This document shows positions 1 to 6,035 of a stretch of DNA of 9,111 nt, piece by piece. Location of the stretch: assembly GCA_021372535.1 (NCBI GenBank), contig JAJFUH010000021.1, positions 1-9,111 of the forward strand, read 5' to 3'. Position numbers and translations under genes: made by a program. Source of the stretch: a bacterium. GTDB taxonomy: Bacteria; Latescibacterota; Latescibacteria; Latescibacterales; Latescibacteraceae. The notes beneath the pieces were generated by a model. The model was not told the origin of the DNA and ran no database searches. It worked only from the letters and a program-made list of their open reading frames with translations. How positions within the stretch are numbered: position 1 is the stretch's first letter; every line of letters begins with the position of its first letter.

Positions 1-14
1 ATTATTATATTCCC

Positions 15-42
15 GTCAAAATATACCATACTGTCAAAATAT
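15..42. repeat. Short direct repeat GTCAAAATAT x2
   Basis: The 10-mer GTCAAAATAT occurs at 15-24 and again at 33-42, an 18-nt period, in the AT-rich region upstream of the methyltransferase gene. It could be a pair of protein-binding half-sites lying nearly two helical turns apart, or chance in AT-rich DNA. A weak TATATA lies at 57-62. I see no convincing sigma-70 promoter pair. Confidence 0.3.
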
Positions 43-171
43 TCTTCATTTACCGGTATATAGTGAATATTTCAAAATAAAGGGGTCATCACAGCAGTAT
101 CCGTTATGAGGTTTATTCCTGTCAGCCATTGATTTGTGCGGTATTTATAAGCACAGAACACTCTATCTCCG

Positions 172-176
172 GGAGG
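172..176 (+). promoter_or_regulatory. Ribosome binding site that selects the start at 187
   Basis: GGAGG at 172-176 lies one nucleotide from the first in-frame ATG (178), too close to serve it, and 10 nt from the second ATG (187). The second start also gives a cleaner signal peptide beginning MKKTLMLVL. The start at 187 is therefore preferred. Confidence 0.7.
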
Positions 177-186
177 GATGAAGGCT

Positions 187-1083
187 ATGAAAAAAACGCT
201 CATGCTGGTGCTGTTCTTCTCATTCTGTTTACTCCCTGTTTTTTCGGGACAGGCAATCGGGCAGTACTGGGAATATGATGTGCCCTATGTTCCCACACCG
301 TACGAGGTTGTGACTGAAATGCTCAAGGTTGTCGATATCGGGAAAGATGATATCGTATACGATCTCGGGTGCGGAGATGGCCGGATTGTGATCATGGCGG
401 CGGAAAAAACCGGCTGTCACGGAATCGGTATCGATATCAATCCCGTTCGCATCAAGGAAAGCAATGAAAACGCCGTCAAGGCACATGTAACCGACAGGGT
501 GAAATTTCTGGAGCAGAACCTGTTCGATGTCGATGTCAGTCATGCCAGCGTCGTTACGCTCTATCTTCTGACGAGTGTCAATCTCAAATTACGCCCGAAA
601 CTGCTCCATGAACTGAAACCCGGCACACGGCTTGTTTCACATAACTACAGCATGGGAGAATGGAAGCCGGATAAATCGATGGAAGTCATGACAGGCATGG
701 AAAGCCATTCGGTTTATTTCTGGGTCGTTCCCGCCAATGTTTCCGGTAAGTGGAAATGGACCGCGGCTTCCGATAATTCCGGTAAACAGTATGTGCTCCT
801 GCTGGAACAGAACTTTCAGGATGTCAGGGGCGGGATAGTCATGAATAACGGAGAAATTCCGATAGAGAATGCCACACTCACCGGCAATAAACTTCAGTTC
901 ACCGTGACGGAGAAGGTGCAGAATAATTCGACTGCCACACGGTACGAGGGTCTCATTCACGATAACACGATTGACGGTACTCTCGTTATAGCCGCTCCGG
1001 GAAATCAGAAACGCACGGCGCCGTGGAACGCACAGCGCGACCCGTCAACCGTAACACCCATAGATACTTCGAGCTCAAAATAA
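187..1083 (+). CDS. Exported class I SAM-dependent methyltransferase with C-terminal beta-rich domain
   Basis: A 298-residue protein. Residues 1-23 form a signal peptide: two lysines, a hydrophobic core, and a likely cleavage after SGQA. The catalytic domain follows. VPYVPTPYEVV (about 33-43) leads into SAM motif I DLGCGDGRI (59-67), then GIDIN (81-85) with the acidic residue expected to bind the SAM ribose, and a VVTLYLL strand (about 122-128). This arrangement resembles a bacterial methyltransferase family related to the FAM173-type protein lysine methyltransferases, though the substrate is not evident here. From about residue 186 a second domain begins (GKWKW, alternating strands, ending near APWNAQRD) that resembles small beta-barrel modules of secreted proteins. 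A Ser/Thr-rich tail closes the protein. Export of a SAM-dependent enzyme is odd, because SAM is cytoplasmic. The gene stands 202 nt from cvpA and is probably transcribed separately. Methyltransferase fold: confident. Substrate: unknown. Confidence 0.85.
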   Translation: MKKTLMLVLFFSFCLLPVFSGQAIGQYWEYDVPYVPTPYEVVTEMLKVVDIGKDDIVYDLGCGDGRIVIMAAEKTGCHGIGIDINPVRIKESNENAVKAHVTDRVKFLEQNLFDVDVSHASVVTLYLLTSVNLKLRPKLLHELKPGTRLVSHNYSMGEWKPDKSMEVMTGMESHSVYFWVVPANVSGKWKWTAASDNSGKQYVLLLEQNFQDVRGGIVMNNGEIPIENATLTGNKLQFTVTEKVQNNSTATRYEGLIHDNTIDGTLVIAAPGNQKRTAPWNAQRDPSTVTPIDTSSSK

Positions 1084-1147
1084 TCGCCGGTGTTTTGGGC
1101 TTTCATTGCAATTAAGAATCGATAATTTTTTACGATAGTATGTAATC

Positions 1148-1206
1148 TCCCCTGCCTGCGGCATCCCATCTTGTTTTATAAGGGGGATACGGCAAAGCCG
1201 AGGGGA
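1148..1206. repeat. Cloverleaf-like palindromic element between the methyltransferase gene and cvpA
   Basis: An outer stem TCCCCT (1148-1153) pairs with AGGGGA (1201-1206). Inside are a small hairpin GCC-TGC-GGC (1154-1162), a stem ATCCC (1163-1167) pairing with GGGAT (1184-1188) around an AT-rich loop, and a second small hairpin CGGC-AAA-GCCG (1190-1200). Drawn out, this gives a symmetric four-armed shape. There is no U-tract after it, so it is not a standard intrinsic terminator. It is probably a dispersed extragenic palindrome. It is not a tRNA: it lacks the conserved T-arm and the required arm lengths. Confidence 0.55.
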
Positions 1207-1246
1207 ATCAATGATGTTAGCTGACTTAACTGGATAACCGGATATC

Positions 1247-1263
1247 CTTTTTCACAGCCCTCT
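1247..1263. repeat. 17-nt copy of the right arm of the lysS-upstream palindrome
   Basis: CTTTTTCACAGCCCTCT here is identical to 6552-6568 upstream of lysS. Extending five bases to the left adds ATAT plus one mismatch. At lysS this sequence is one arm of a strong inverted repeat; here the left arm is absent. It ends 22 nt before the cvpA start. It is either a repeat fragment or a shared leader motif. Confidence 0.55.
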
Positions 1264-1285
1264 CACAGAGAGTTGAAATAACGAC

Positions 1286-1849
1286 ATGAATTTTTTCGAT
1301 CTTCTCGTAATTCTCGTTGTCGCCGGTCTCGGTATAACCGGCTTCCGTGACGGTCTTATCCGGCAGGCTGTAAAGCTGGTCGGCTTGATCGTTTCCGTCG
1401 TTGTTCTTGCGGTTTTTTCGGATTTCTTTATCGGGCTTGCGCAAAACATCAGATTTCTTCCCGCGAAAATCGCCGTGCCCCTCGTGTTTTATAGTGCGCT
1501 GATCATCGGACTGGTTATATTTGCGGTTCTTGCCGCAATTCTCAGCAGGATGATACATCTGACGCCGATAGGATTTATCGACTCCGGGCTCGGTACGGCT
1601 TTCGGCATACTCAAGGCGCTGCTGTTGTGCGGGGTTATTGCCGTTGCGCTTTCATTCACATCGCCGGGATCGTTTTTAGGGGGACAGTTCCGGTCGTCAC
1701 GGACGGCGGGCCCCCTTTCACAGCTCGTTTCGGAATCAATACCGTTTGTGAAAAAATCAGTTTCATCCTTTTACAGGCTCTTCCCCTCGATGCCGGAAAA
1801 GCCCGAACCGGAGAATAATGAGCACATCGAACAGAATCCCGTTATATAA
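1286..1849 (+). CDS. cvpA: CvpA family inner-membrane protein
   Basis: A 187-residue protein with the CvpA layout. Four hydrophobic segments lie at about 5-20, 30-50, 63-87 and 103-123. After the first comes the GFRDGLIRQAVKL motif (19-31), and before the fourth comes IGFIDSGLGTAFGILKALL (95-113), both typical of the family. The C-terminal 60 residues are hydrophilic, ending in a Pro/Glu-rich tail. CvpA was named for colicin V production in Escherichia coli; its general role is unclear and is linked to envelope homeostasis. The Shine-Dalgarno is weak (GAGAG about 13 nt upstream). The last ten codons overlap the start of mutS2 in another frame, indicating translational coupling. cvpA beside mutS2 also occurs in Bacillus-type genomes, which supports both calls. 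The family is confident; the precise role is not known. Confidence 0.88.
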   Translation: MNFFDLLVILVVAGLGITGFRDGLIRQAVKLVGLIVSVVVLAVFSDFFIGLAQNIRFLPAKIAVPLVFYSALIIGLVIFAVLAAILSRMIHLTPIGFIDSGLGTAFGILKALLLCGVIAVALSFTSPGSFLGGQFRSSRTAGPLSQLVSESIPFVKKSVSSFYRLFPSMPEKPEPENNEHIEQNPVI

Positions 1850-4229
1850 CGACCATGCCCTGAAAGTCCTCGAATTCGACCGTGTACGCTCGATAATCGC
1901 TTCCCTCGCCCGCTCCGATGAAGGGCGGAGCCGTATCTCGGAGACAATTCCGTCGCATGATGTCGCGGCTGTCCGCAGCCGCCTCTCCGAGGTCGGTGAA
2001 TTACTGGATGCCCTGCGGTTCGACGATCCCTTTCCGTCGGTGGACCTTGTCGATATCCGGAATATCTTCCCCTACCTTAAAATCGAGGGGTATAACCTCG
2101 GTGTCGAGGCAATCGCTGCGGTTGCCGGTAATCTGGAGGTTGCCGGCGCGGTTAAAAGCTACTTCATTGATCGTGAAGCAAAATACCCCCGTGCCGCGGC
2201 GATGACTCGTGATATGTCCCCCCACGAGGATATCGTCCGCGATGTGCGGAGAATGATAACCCCCGATCTGAAAATCGCCGATGATGCCACTCCCGGGCTC
2301 GCTTCCATCAGGAGAAGGCTCAACAGGGCGCTGAACGCCCTGAGAAACCTCGTTGAAAAAACGCTCGAGGGACTTCCCGACGACGTTGTCAGCGAACGAG
2401 TGGTGACCCTGCGGAACGGACGGTTTGTTCTGCCGATACGCGACTCGATGAAAAACAGGGTTCCCGGAGCGGTTCAGGACAGGTCGCAGACGGGGAGGAC
2501 GCTCTTTATCGAGCCGCTCGTTTCCATCGAGGCAAACAACGAGGTCCGTGAGCTCGAGCTCGCCGAACAGGCCGAAATCGAGCGTATCCTCATCCTTCTT
2601 TCCGGGCGTATCGCTTCGGCAGCCGATGATGTGACTCACAACCAGGAGGTGCTTGTCAGAATTGACACCATCGCCGCGATGGCGCGGTTCGGGGTCATGG
2701 TGGATGGCGTCGTGCCGGTCATCAATGACAGCCCCGAACTGACCGTCAGAAAGGGACGGCATCCGCTGCTCGAGTGGAAATTCCGCGGTAACGACAGTCC
2801 TTCTGTGGTTGTTCCTCTCGACCTCGAGATGGGCGGCTCCACAGTCACTCTCGTCATAACCGGGCCGAATGCGGGCGGTAAAACGGTTGCGCTCAAAACG
2901 GCGGGGCTCCTGACAGTCATGGCGCTTGCCGGAATGCCCATACCCGCCGGAGAGGGTACGGCGGTGTTTGCGCCGGGCGGAGTATTCGCGGATATCGGGG
3001 ACGAACAGTCTATCGAGGATGATCTGAGCACGTTTTCCTCACACATGAAAAATATCGTGACCATCCTGCGGGAAGCCGGTCCGGGGTCTCTTGTTCTCCT
3101 CGATGAGCTCGGCGGCGCCACCAATCCTGTGGATGGCGAGGCGATTGCCCTCGCGGTGTTGAAAAAACTCACCGCTGTCGGAGCGATTACCCTCGCGACG
3201 ACACACCATGGCGGCCTCAAGGTTTTTGCCCATGAAACCGCGGGAGTAAAAAACGCCTCGATGGAATTCGACAAGGAAAACCTCATGCCGACATTTGTGC
3301 TCAGAATGGGTATTCCGGGTTCTTCCTATGCATTCGAAATTGCAGCCAGGCTCGGTATGCCGGGCGATGTTCTCAGGGATGCCGAATCGCTCGCTGGCGG
3401 CGAACGGAAAAGTCTCGAGGGCCTCATCGCCGAGATGGAAGACCATGTCCGCAGGGCCGACGATGAGCGCAGGCTTGCCGAAAAAGCCCGTATAAAAGCC
3501 GAATCGGTCAAACGCGATTATGAACTGAAGCTCGAACAGTTCAATACCAGAAAGCAGGAACTCCTCAGCGAGGCGATTACCGAATCGCAGGCTATCGTCG
3601 TGGATGCCAACCGCAGTATCGAGTCCGCGATCAGGGAAATCAAAGAGCACAAGGCATCGCACGAATCGATCCTGGCGGCAAAATCCACAGTCAGTGAAAA
3701 AACCGAGGAAATCCGTAAAGCGGCGGCAAAACTCCCCAAACGCCGTGAAAAAATGAAACACCGTCCGATTGACGGGCTTACTGTCGGACAGGCCGTATGG
3801 GTTGATTCCTTCGGCGCGGACGCCAGTGTGGAAGAGGTGCTCGACGGCGGGAAAAAGGCCCGGATACGGGTGGGGAAAAGCAAGGCTTCGCTCGTCGTGA
3901 ACGCCCGTGATCTCTCCCTGTCCGACACACCACCCGAAAAACCGAAACAGGTCGTGGCAGTCAATGTGCATGCGAGCGGTATCGAATCTTCCGAGATCGA
4001 CCTGCGGGGCAAGGTGTTCGACGATGCCCGGGCGGAGCTTGAAATTTTCCTCGACCATCTCCACATGGCGGGAATGGAAACCGCGCAGATCATTCACGGC
4101 AAAGGGTCGGGGGCGCTGCGGATCAAAATCGGCGCCTGGCTCGAAAAGCACCCTTATGTGGAATCGCAGCGTCTCGGCAACTGGAACGAGGGCAGTTTCG
4201 GTGTCACCGTGGTAACCCTGAAAAAATAG
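1818..4229 (+). CDS. mutS2: MutS2-type ATPase with Smr endonuclease domain
   Basis: An 803-residue protein of normal length for MutS2. In order: an N-terminal helical core/clamp region (about 1-310); a MutS ATPase domain with Walker A GPNAGGKT (349-356), the signature DEQSIEDDLSTFSSHM (395-410), Walker B LVLLDE (425-430) and TTHH (461-464); a long charged coiled coil (about 525-640); a small KOW-like beta segment (about 650-700); and a C-terminal Smr domain with IDLRG (727-731) and HGKGSGALR (760-768). MutS2 lacks the mismatch-recognition domain of MutS. In the family it suppresses homologous recombination, cleaves branched DNA through Smr, and in some bacteria rescues collided ribosomes. After Walker B the sequence reads DELGGATNP, where MutS2 usually has DELGAGTDP. 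The start has GGAG four nt upstream and lies inside cvpA. ispG follows after 10 nt. Confidence 0.96.
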   Translation: MSTSNRIPLYNDHALKVLEFDRVRSIIASLARSDEGRSRISETIPSHDVAAVRSRLSEVGELLDALRFDDPFPSVDLVDIRNIFPYLKIEGYNLGVEAIAAVAGNLEVAGAVKSYFIDREAKYPRAAAMTRDMSPHEDIVRDVRRMITPDLKIADDATPGLASIRRRLNRALNALRNLVEKTLEGLPDDVVSERVVTLRNGRFVLPIRDSMKNRVPGAVQDRSQTGRTLFIEPLVSIEANNEVRELELAEQAEIERILILLSGRIASAADDVTHNQEVLVRIDTIAAMARFGVMVDGVVPVINDSPELTVRKGRHPLLEWKFRGNDSPSVVVPLDLEMGGSTVTLVITGPNAGGKTVALKTAGLLTVMALAGMPIPAGEGTAVFAPGGVFADIGDEQSIEDDLSTFSSHMKNIVTILREAGPGSLVLLDELGGATNPVDGEAIALAVLKKLTAVGAITLATTHHGGLKVFAHETAGVKNASMEFDKENLMPTFVLRMGIPGSSYAFEIAARLGMPGDVLRDAESLAGGERKSLEGLIAEMEDHVRRADDERRLAEKARIKAESVKRDYELKLEQFNTRKQELLSEAITESQAIVVDANRSIESAIREIKEHKASHESILAAKSTVSEKTEEIRKAAAKLPKRREKMKHRPIDGLTVGQAVWVDSFGADASVEEVLDGGKKARIRVGKSKASLVVNARDLSLSDTPPEKPKQVVAVNVHASGIESSEIDLRGKVFDDARAELEIFLDHLHMAGMETAQIIHGKGSGALRIKIGAWLEKHPYVESQRLGNWNEGSFGVTVVTLKK

Positions 4230-4239
4230 GAGCTGTACC

Positions 4240-5301
4240 ATGTACAGGAGAAACGATACCCGAACGATAGTGGTCAGGGGTATTCTCATTGGCGGAGGGA
4301 ACCCTGTCACCGTGCAGTCGATGACCAACACACAGACTACCGATGTATCCGCGACCATAAACCAGATACGGGCGCTGGTCTCGGCCGGATGCGATATCGT
4401 CCGTGTCGCGGTGCCCACCCCCGAAGCCGTCGAGGCTTTTAAAGAAATCAGGAGTGCGGTGGATGTTCCCCTTGTCGCCGACATCCATTTCGACTATCGG
4501 CTCGCGCTCCGCTCCCTTGAGGCCGGGGCTGACAAGCTCCGCATAAACCCCGGTAATATCGGCGGCAGCGCCCGGATTCGTGATGTCGTGAGTGCCGCGA
4601 CAGAGCTGGGTATTCCCATCCGCATCGGTGTCAACGCCGGATCGCTCAAGAAGGAGATTCTCGAACGGCACGGAGGCCCGACACCCGAAGCGCTCGTCGA
4701 AAGCGCGCTCGAAGAGGTGGATATTCTCGACGATCTCGGTTTTCACGATGTCTGTGTTTCCATCAAGTCATCGAGCGTGCCCGCAACCATCACCGCCTAC
4801 CGTCTCTTTGCCGAACAGCGGGATCATCCCCTCCATGTCGGCGTGACCGAAGCCGGAACCCTCCGTTACGGGACCATCAAGTCATCGTGCGGAATCGGCG
4901 GTGTCCTTTCCGGCGGAATCGGCGACACCATCAGGGTGTCCCTTACCGCCGACCCGGTCAACGAGGTTGTCGCCGGTATCTCCATTCTCAAAGCAATGGG
5001 TCTCAGAAAAGCGGGCGCCGAGGTGATAAGCTGCCCCACCTGCGGACGAACGGAAATCGACATCATCGGTCTCGCCGAGGAGGTGGAGCGCCGGGCCTCT
5101 TCTATCGCCAGCCCGATCATCATCGCTGTCATGGGCTGCGTAGTGAACGGTCCCGGAGAAGCCCGTGAGGCGGATTACGGCATCGCCGGTGGAAAAGGTA
5201 CGGGTCTCCTGTTCCGGAAGGGGGAAAAAGTACGCACCGTCCCGGAGCGGGAGCTCGTCGATGCGCTGTTTGCCCTGATCGATGCCGATAACCCCAGGTA
5301 A
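4240..5301 (+). CDS. ispG: 4-hydroxy-3-methylbut-2-en-1-yl diphosphate synthase (flavodoxin/ferredoxin-type)
   Basis: IspG (GcpE) converts 2-C-methylerythritol 2,4-cyclodiphosphate to HMBPP, the penultimate step of the MEP isoprenoid pathway, using a [4Fe-4S] cluster in the cytoplasm. The N-terminal TIM-barrel begins with NPVTVQSMTNT and includes VADIHFD (79-85) and KLRINPGNIG (99-108). The C-terminal cluster domain has Cys265 and Cys268 in SCPTCGRTE, Cys300 in MGCVVNGPGEA, and Glu307, matching the known cluster ligands. At 353 residues it is the compact two-domain form, without the large insert seen in plants, Chlamydiae and Bacteroidetes. An AGGAG at 4228-4232, overlapping the mutS2 stop codon, sits 7 nt before the ATG. 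It is probably the last gene of the cvpA-mutS2-ispG unit. Its presence implies that the organism makes isoprenoids by the MEP route. Confidence 0.97.
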   Translation: MYRRNDTRTIVVRGILIGGGNPVTVQSMTNTQTTDVSATINQIRALVSAGCDIVRVAVPTPEAVEAFKEIRSAVDVPLVADIHFDYRLALRSLEAGADKLRINPGNIGGSARIRDVVSAATELGIPIRIGVNAGSLKKEILERHGGPTPEALVESALEEVDILDDLGFHDVCVSIKSSSVPATITAYRLFAEQRDHPLHVGVTEAGTLRYGTIKSSCGIGGVLSGGIGDTIRVSLTADPVNEVVAGISILKAMGLRKAGAEVISCPTCGRTEIDIIGLAEEVERRASSIASPIIIAVMGCVVNGPGEAREADYGIAGGKGTGLLFRKGEKVRTVPERELVDALFALIDADNPR

Positions 5302-5389
5302 CAGATGTCATATTTATTTCCACTGCATTCAATGAACTATCCCGGACTGAAGTCTGGAGTATCCGAATGGAGGCCCCTTTACCCTCGGT

Positions 5390-5416
5390 CCCTTTCCCCC
5401 GTTCCGGGGGCAAGGG
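5390..5416 (+). terminator. GC-rich hairpin after ispG, possible weak terminator
   Basis: A 12-position stem (11 pairs, one T-C mismatch) closes a TTC loop 89 nt after the ispG stop codon. It is the most stable simple hairpin in this spacer and could end the cvpA-mutS2-ispG transcript. It is followed by ATGTTGTG rather than a T-run, so it is not a canonical Rho-independent terminator. It may simply be another extragenic palindrome. Confidence 0.3.
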
Positions 5417-5639
5417 ATGTTGTGCCATCACAAGCACAGGTGCAAAATTGCGGTGTCTTTTCCCTGCCCACCGCCGAGGGAAATGTGGCGTGAAACGCCG
5501 GAAGGGGGACTTTTTACTCCGGAGTGAACTCCGAGGAATTCTTTGATTAAATCGATCCGTTCACAATGTTCAAAAGAAATCGGATTTGAATATTAAGTAA
5601 TTCTTGAGTAAACATATACTTTTTCTCTGCATTGTATCT

Positions 5640-5720
5640 CTGCGAGTGGGCGCGCAAAGGAAAGCATCGTTTCAAACGATGTTTCGAAAAAGATTGGGAA
5701 TTACCGGAATAACTCAATCT
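5640..5720. repeat. Degraded remnant related to the 3' part of the 315-bp repeat
   Basis: GGGCGCGCAAAGGAAAG near 5648-5664 resembles GGGCACGCAAAGGAAGTAAC of the intact repeats, and GAAAAAGATTGGGAATTACCGGAA (5686-5709, interrupted similarity) resembles the sequence that closes copy B. The left arm of the 13-bp palindrome is missing. In its place is a different perfect hairpin, CATCGTTT-C-AAACGATG (5665-5681), extendable by GAAA/TTTC with one bulge. It appears to be an older, truncated or rearranged unit immediately upstream of copy A. Confidence 0.45.
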
Positions 5721-6035
5721 GGCCATCCCCAAAAATCCACGTTGAATTGTATTGTAATGAATTGATTATAAATAGTATAATACCTTTTGAAGTTTCTGAT
5801 TTATCAACCCCGTTGAAAAGCCCCGCGGTCACAACCGGTTTTCGGAAAAAGAATGGGTGCTGTCCGGGCGAGCCGAAGGCTCGTGAGTTCACACATTTCC
5901 GAAAATCGGGCAGTGAACGGGGTATAAGGCTTTTCACGGGGTACCCTTTCCTTGGTTACTTCCTTTGGGCACGCAAAGGAAGTAACATATAAAAAAAAGT
6001 GTTCATTAAATGGGTGATAGCCGGATATTTTAACT
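5721..6035. repeat. Copy A of a 315-bp nested-palindrome repeat
   Basis: A complete unit, repeated with exactly the same internal spacing 315 bp downstream (copy B). In order: an AT-rich leader with the conserved word AATCCAC; ACCCCGTTGAAAAGCC (5807-5822) pairing with GGCTTTTCACGGGGT (5928-5942) with one bulged T; inside that, CCGGTTTTCGGAAA (5835-5848) pairing with TTTCCGAAAATCGG (5896-5909, one G-T); at the tip, CGAGCC-GAA-GGCTCG (5869-5883); and a separate perfect 13-bp palindrome GTTACTTCCTTTG / CAAAGGAAGTAAC (5955-5967, 5974-5986) with loop GGCACG. The unit ends with an A-tract and TAGCCGG. No transposase, clear terminal inverted repeat or target duplication is seen. It is probably a non-autonomous palindromic repeat; a structured RNA is the alternative. 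Confidence 0.85.
5752..5781 (+). promoter_or_regulatory. Promoter-like motif in the leader of repeat copy A
   Basis: TTGTAA (5752-5757) and TATAAT (5776-5781, perfect -10 consensus) are separated by 18 nt and point into the nested palindrome, which begins about 25 nt downstream. The same arrangement is in copy B at 6067-6096. In copies C and D the -10 is CATAAC and the spacing differs. AT-rich DNA makes chance matches easy, so this is tentative. Confidence 0.35.

Larger units (their letters stand above)
5302..5720. other. Gene-free spacer after ispG holding a cluster of small hairpins
   Basis: No open frame here has a ribosome binding site or recognisable protein. Instead there are spaced short hairpins: CCGGACT-GA-AGTCTGG (5342-5357, one G-T pair), CCCTTTCCCCCG-TTC-CGGGGGCAAGGG (5390-5416, one mismatch), GGCGT-GAA-ACGCC (5487-5499), CGGAGT-GA-ACTCCG (5520-5533) and CATCGTTT-C-AAACGATG (5665-5681). 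None is followed by a T-run. Several share a GA or GAA loop. The pattern resembles repetitive extragenic palindromes. The GC-rich 5390-5416 stem could still slow or end transcription leaving ispG. Confidence 0.6.

Noticed and set aside
1148-1206. tRNA gene
   Set aside because: The cloverleaf has wrong arm lengths, is under 60 nt and lacks the conserved T-arm sequence and CCA-proximal stem.
3039-4484. Long minus-strand open frame of 481 codons across mutS2 and ispG
   Set aside because: It lies opposite two well-recognised genes, has no recognisable protein content and arises from their codon bias.
5955-5986. Rho-independent terminator
   Set aside because: The strong 13-bp hairpin is followed by an A-rich tract on the + strand and by CAAGGAAAGG on the - strand. 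Neither gives the required U-tract after the stem.
5955-5986. Integron attC site
   Set aside because: The ends read GTTACTT and AAGTAAC, which do not fit the GTTRRRY / RYYYAAC core, and no integrase or cassette gene is present.
5747-5992. 81-residue protein gene in repeat copy A (also 6062-6307 in copy B)
   Set aside because: No ribosome binding site, mostly amino-acid-changing differences between copies, both strands open, and the frame is not kept from a start codon in copies C and D.
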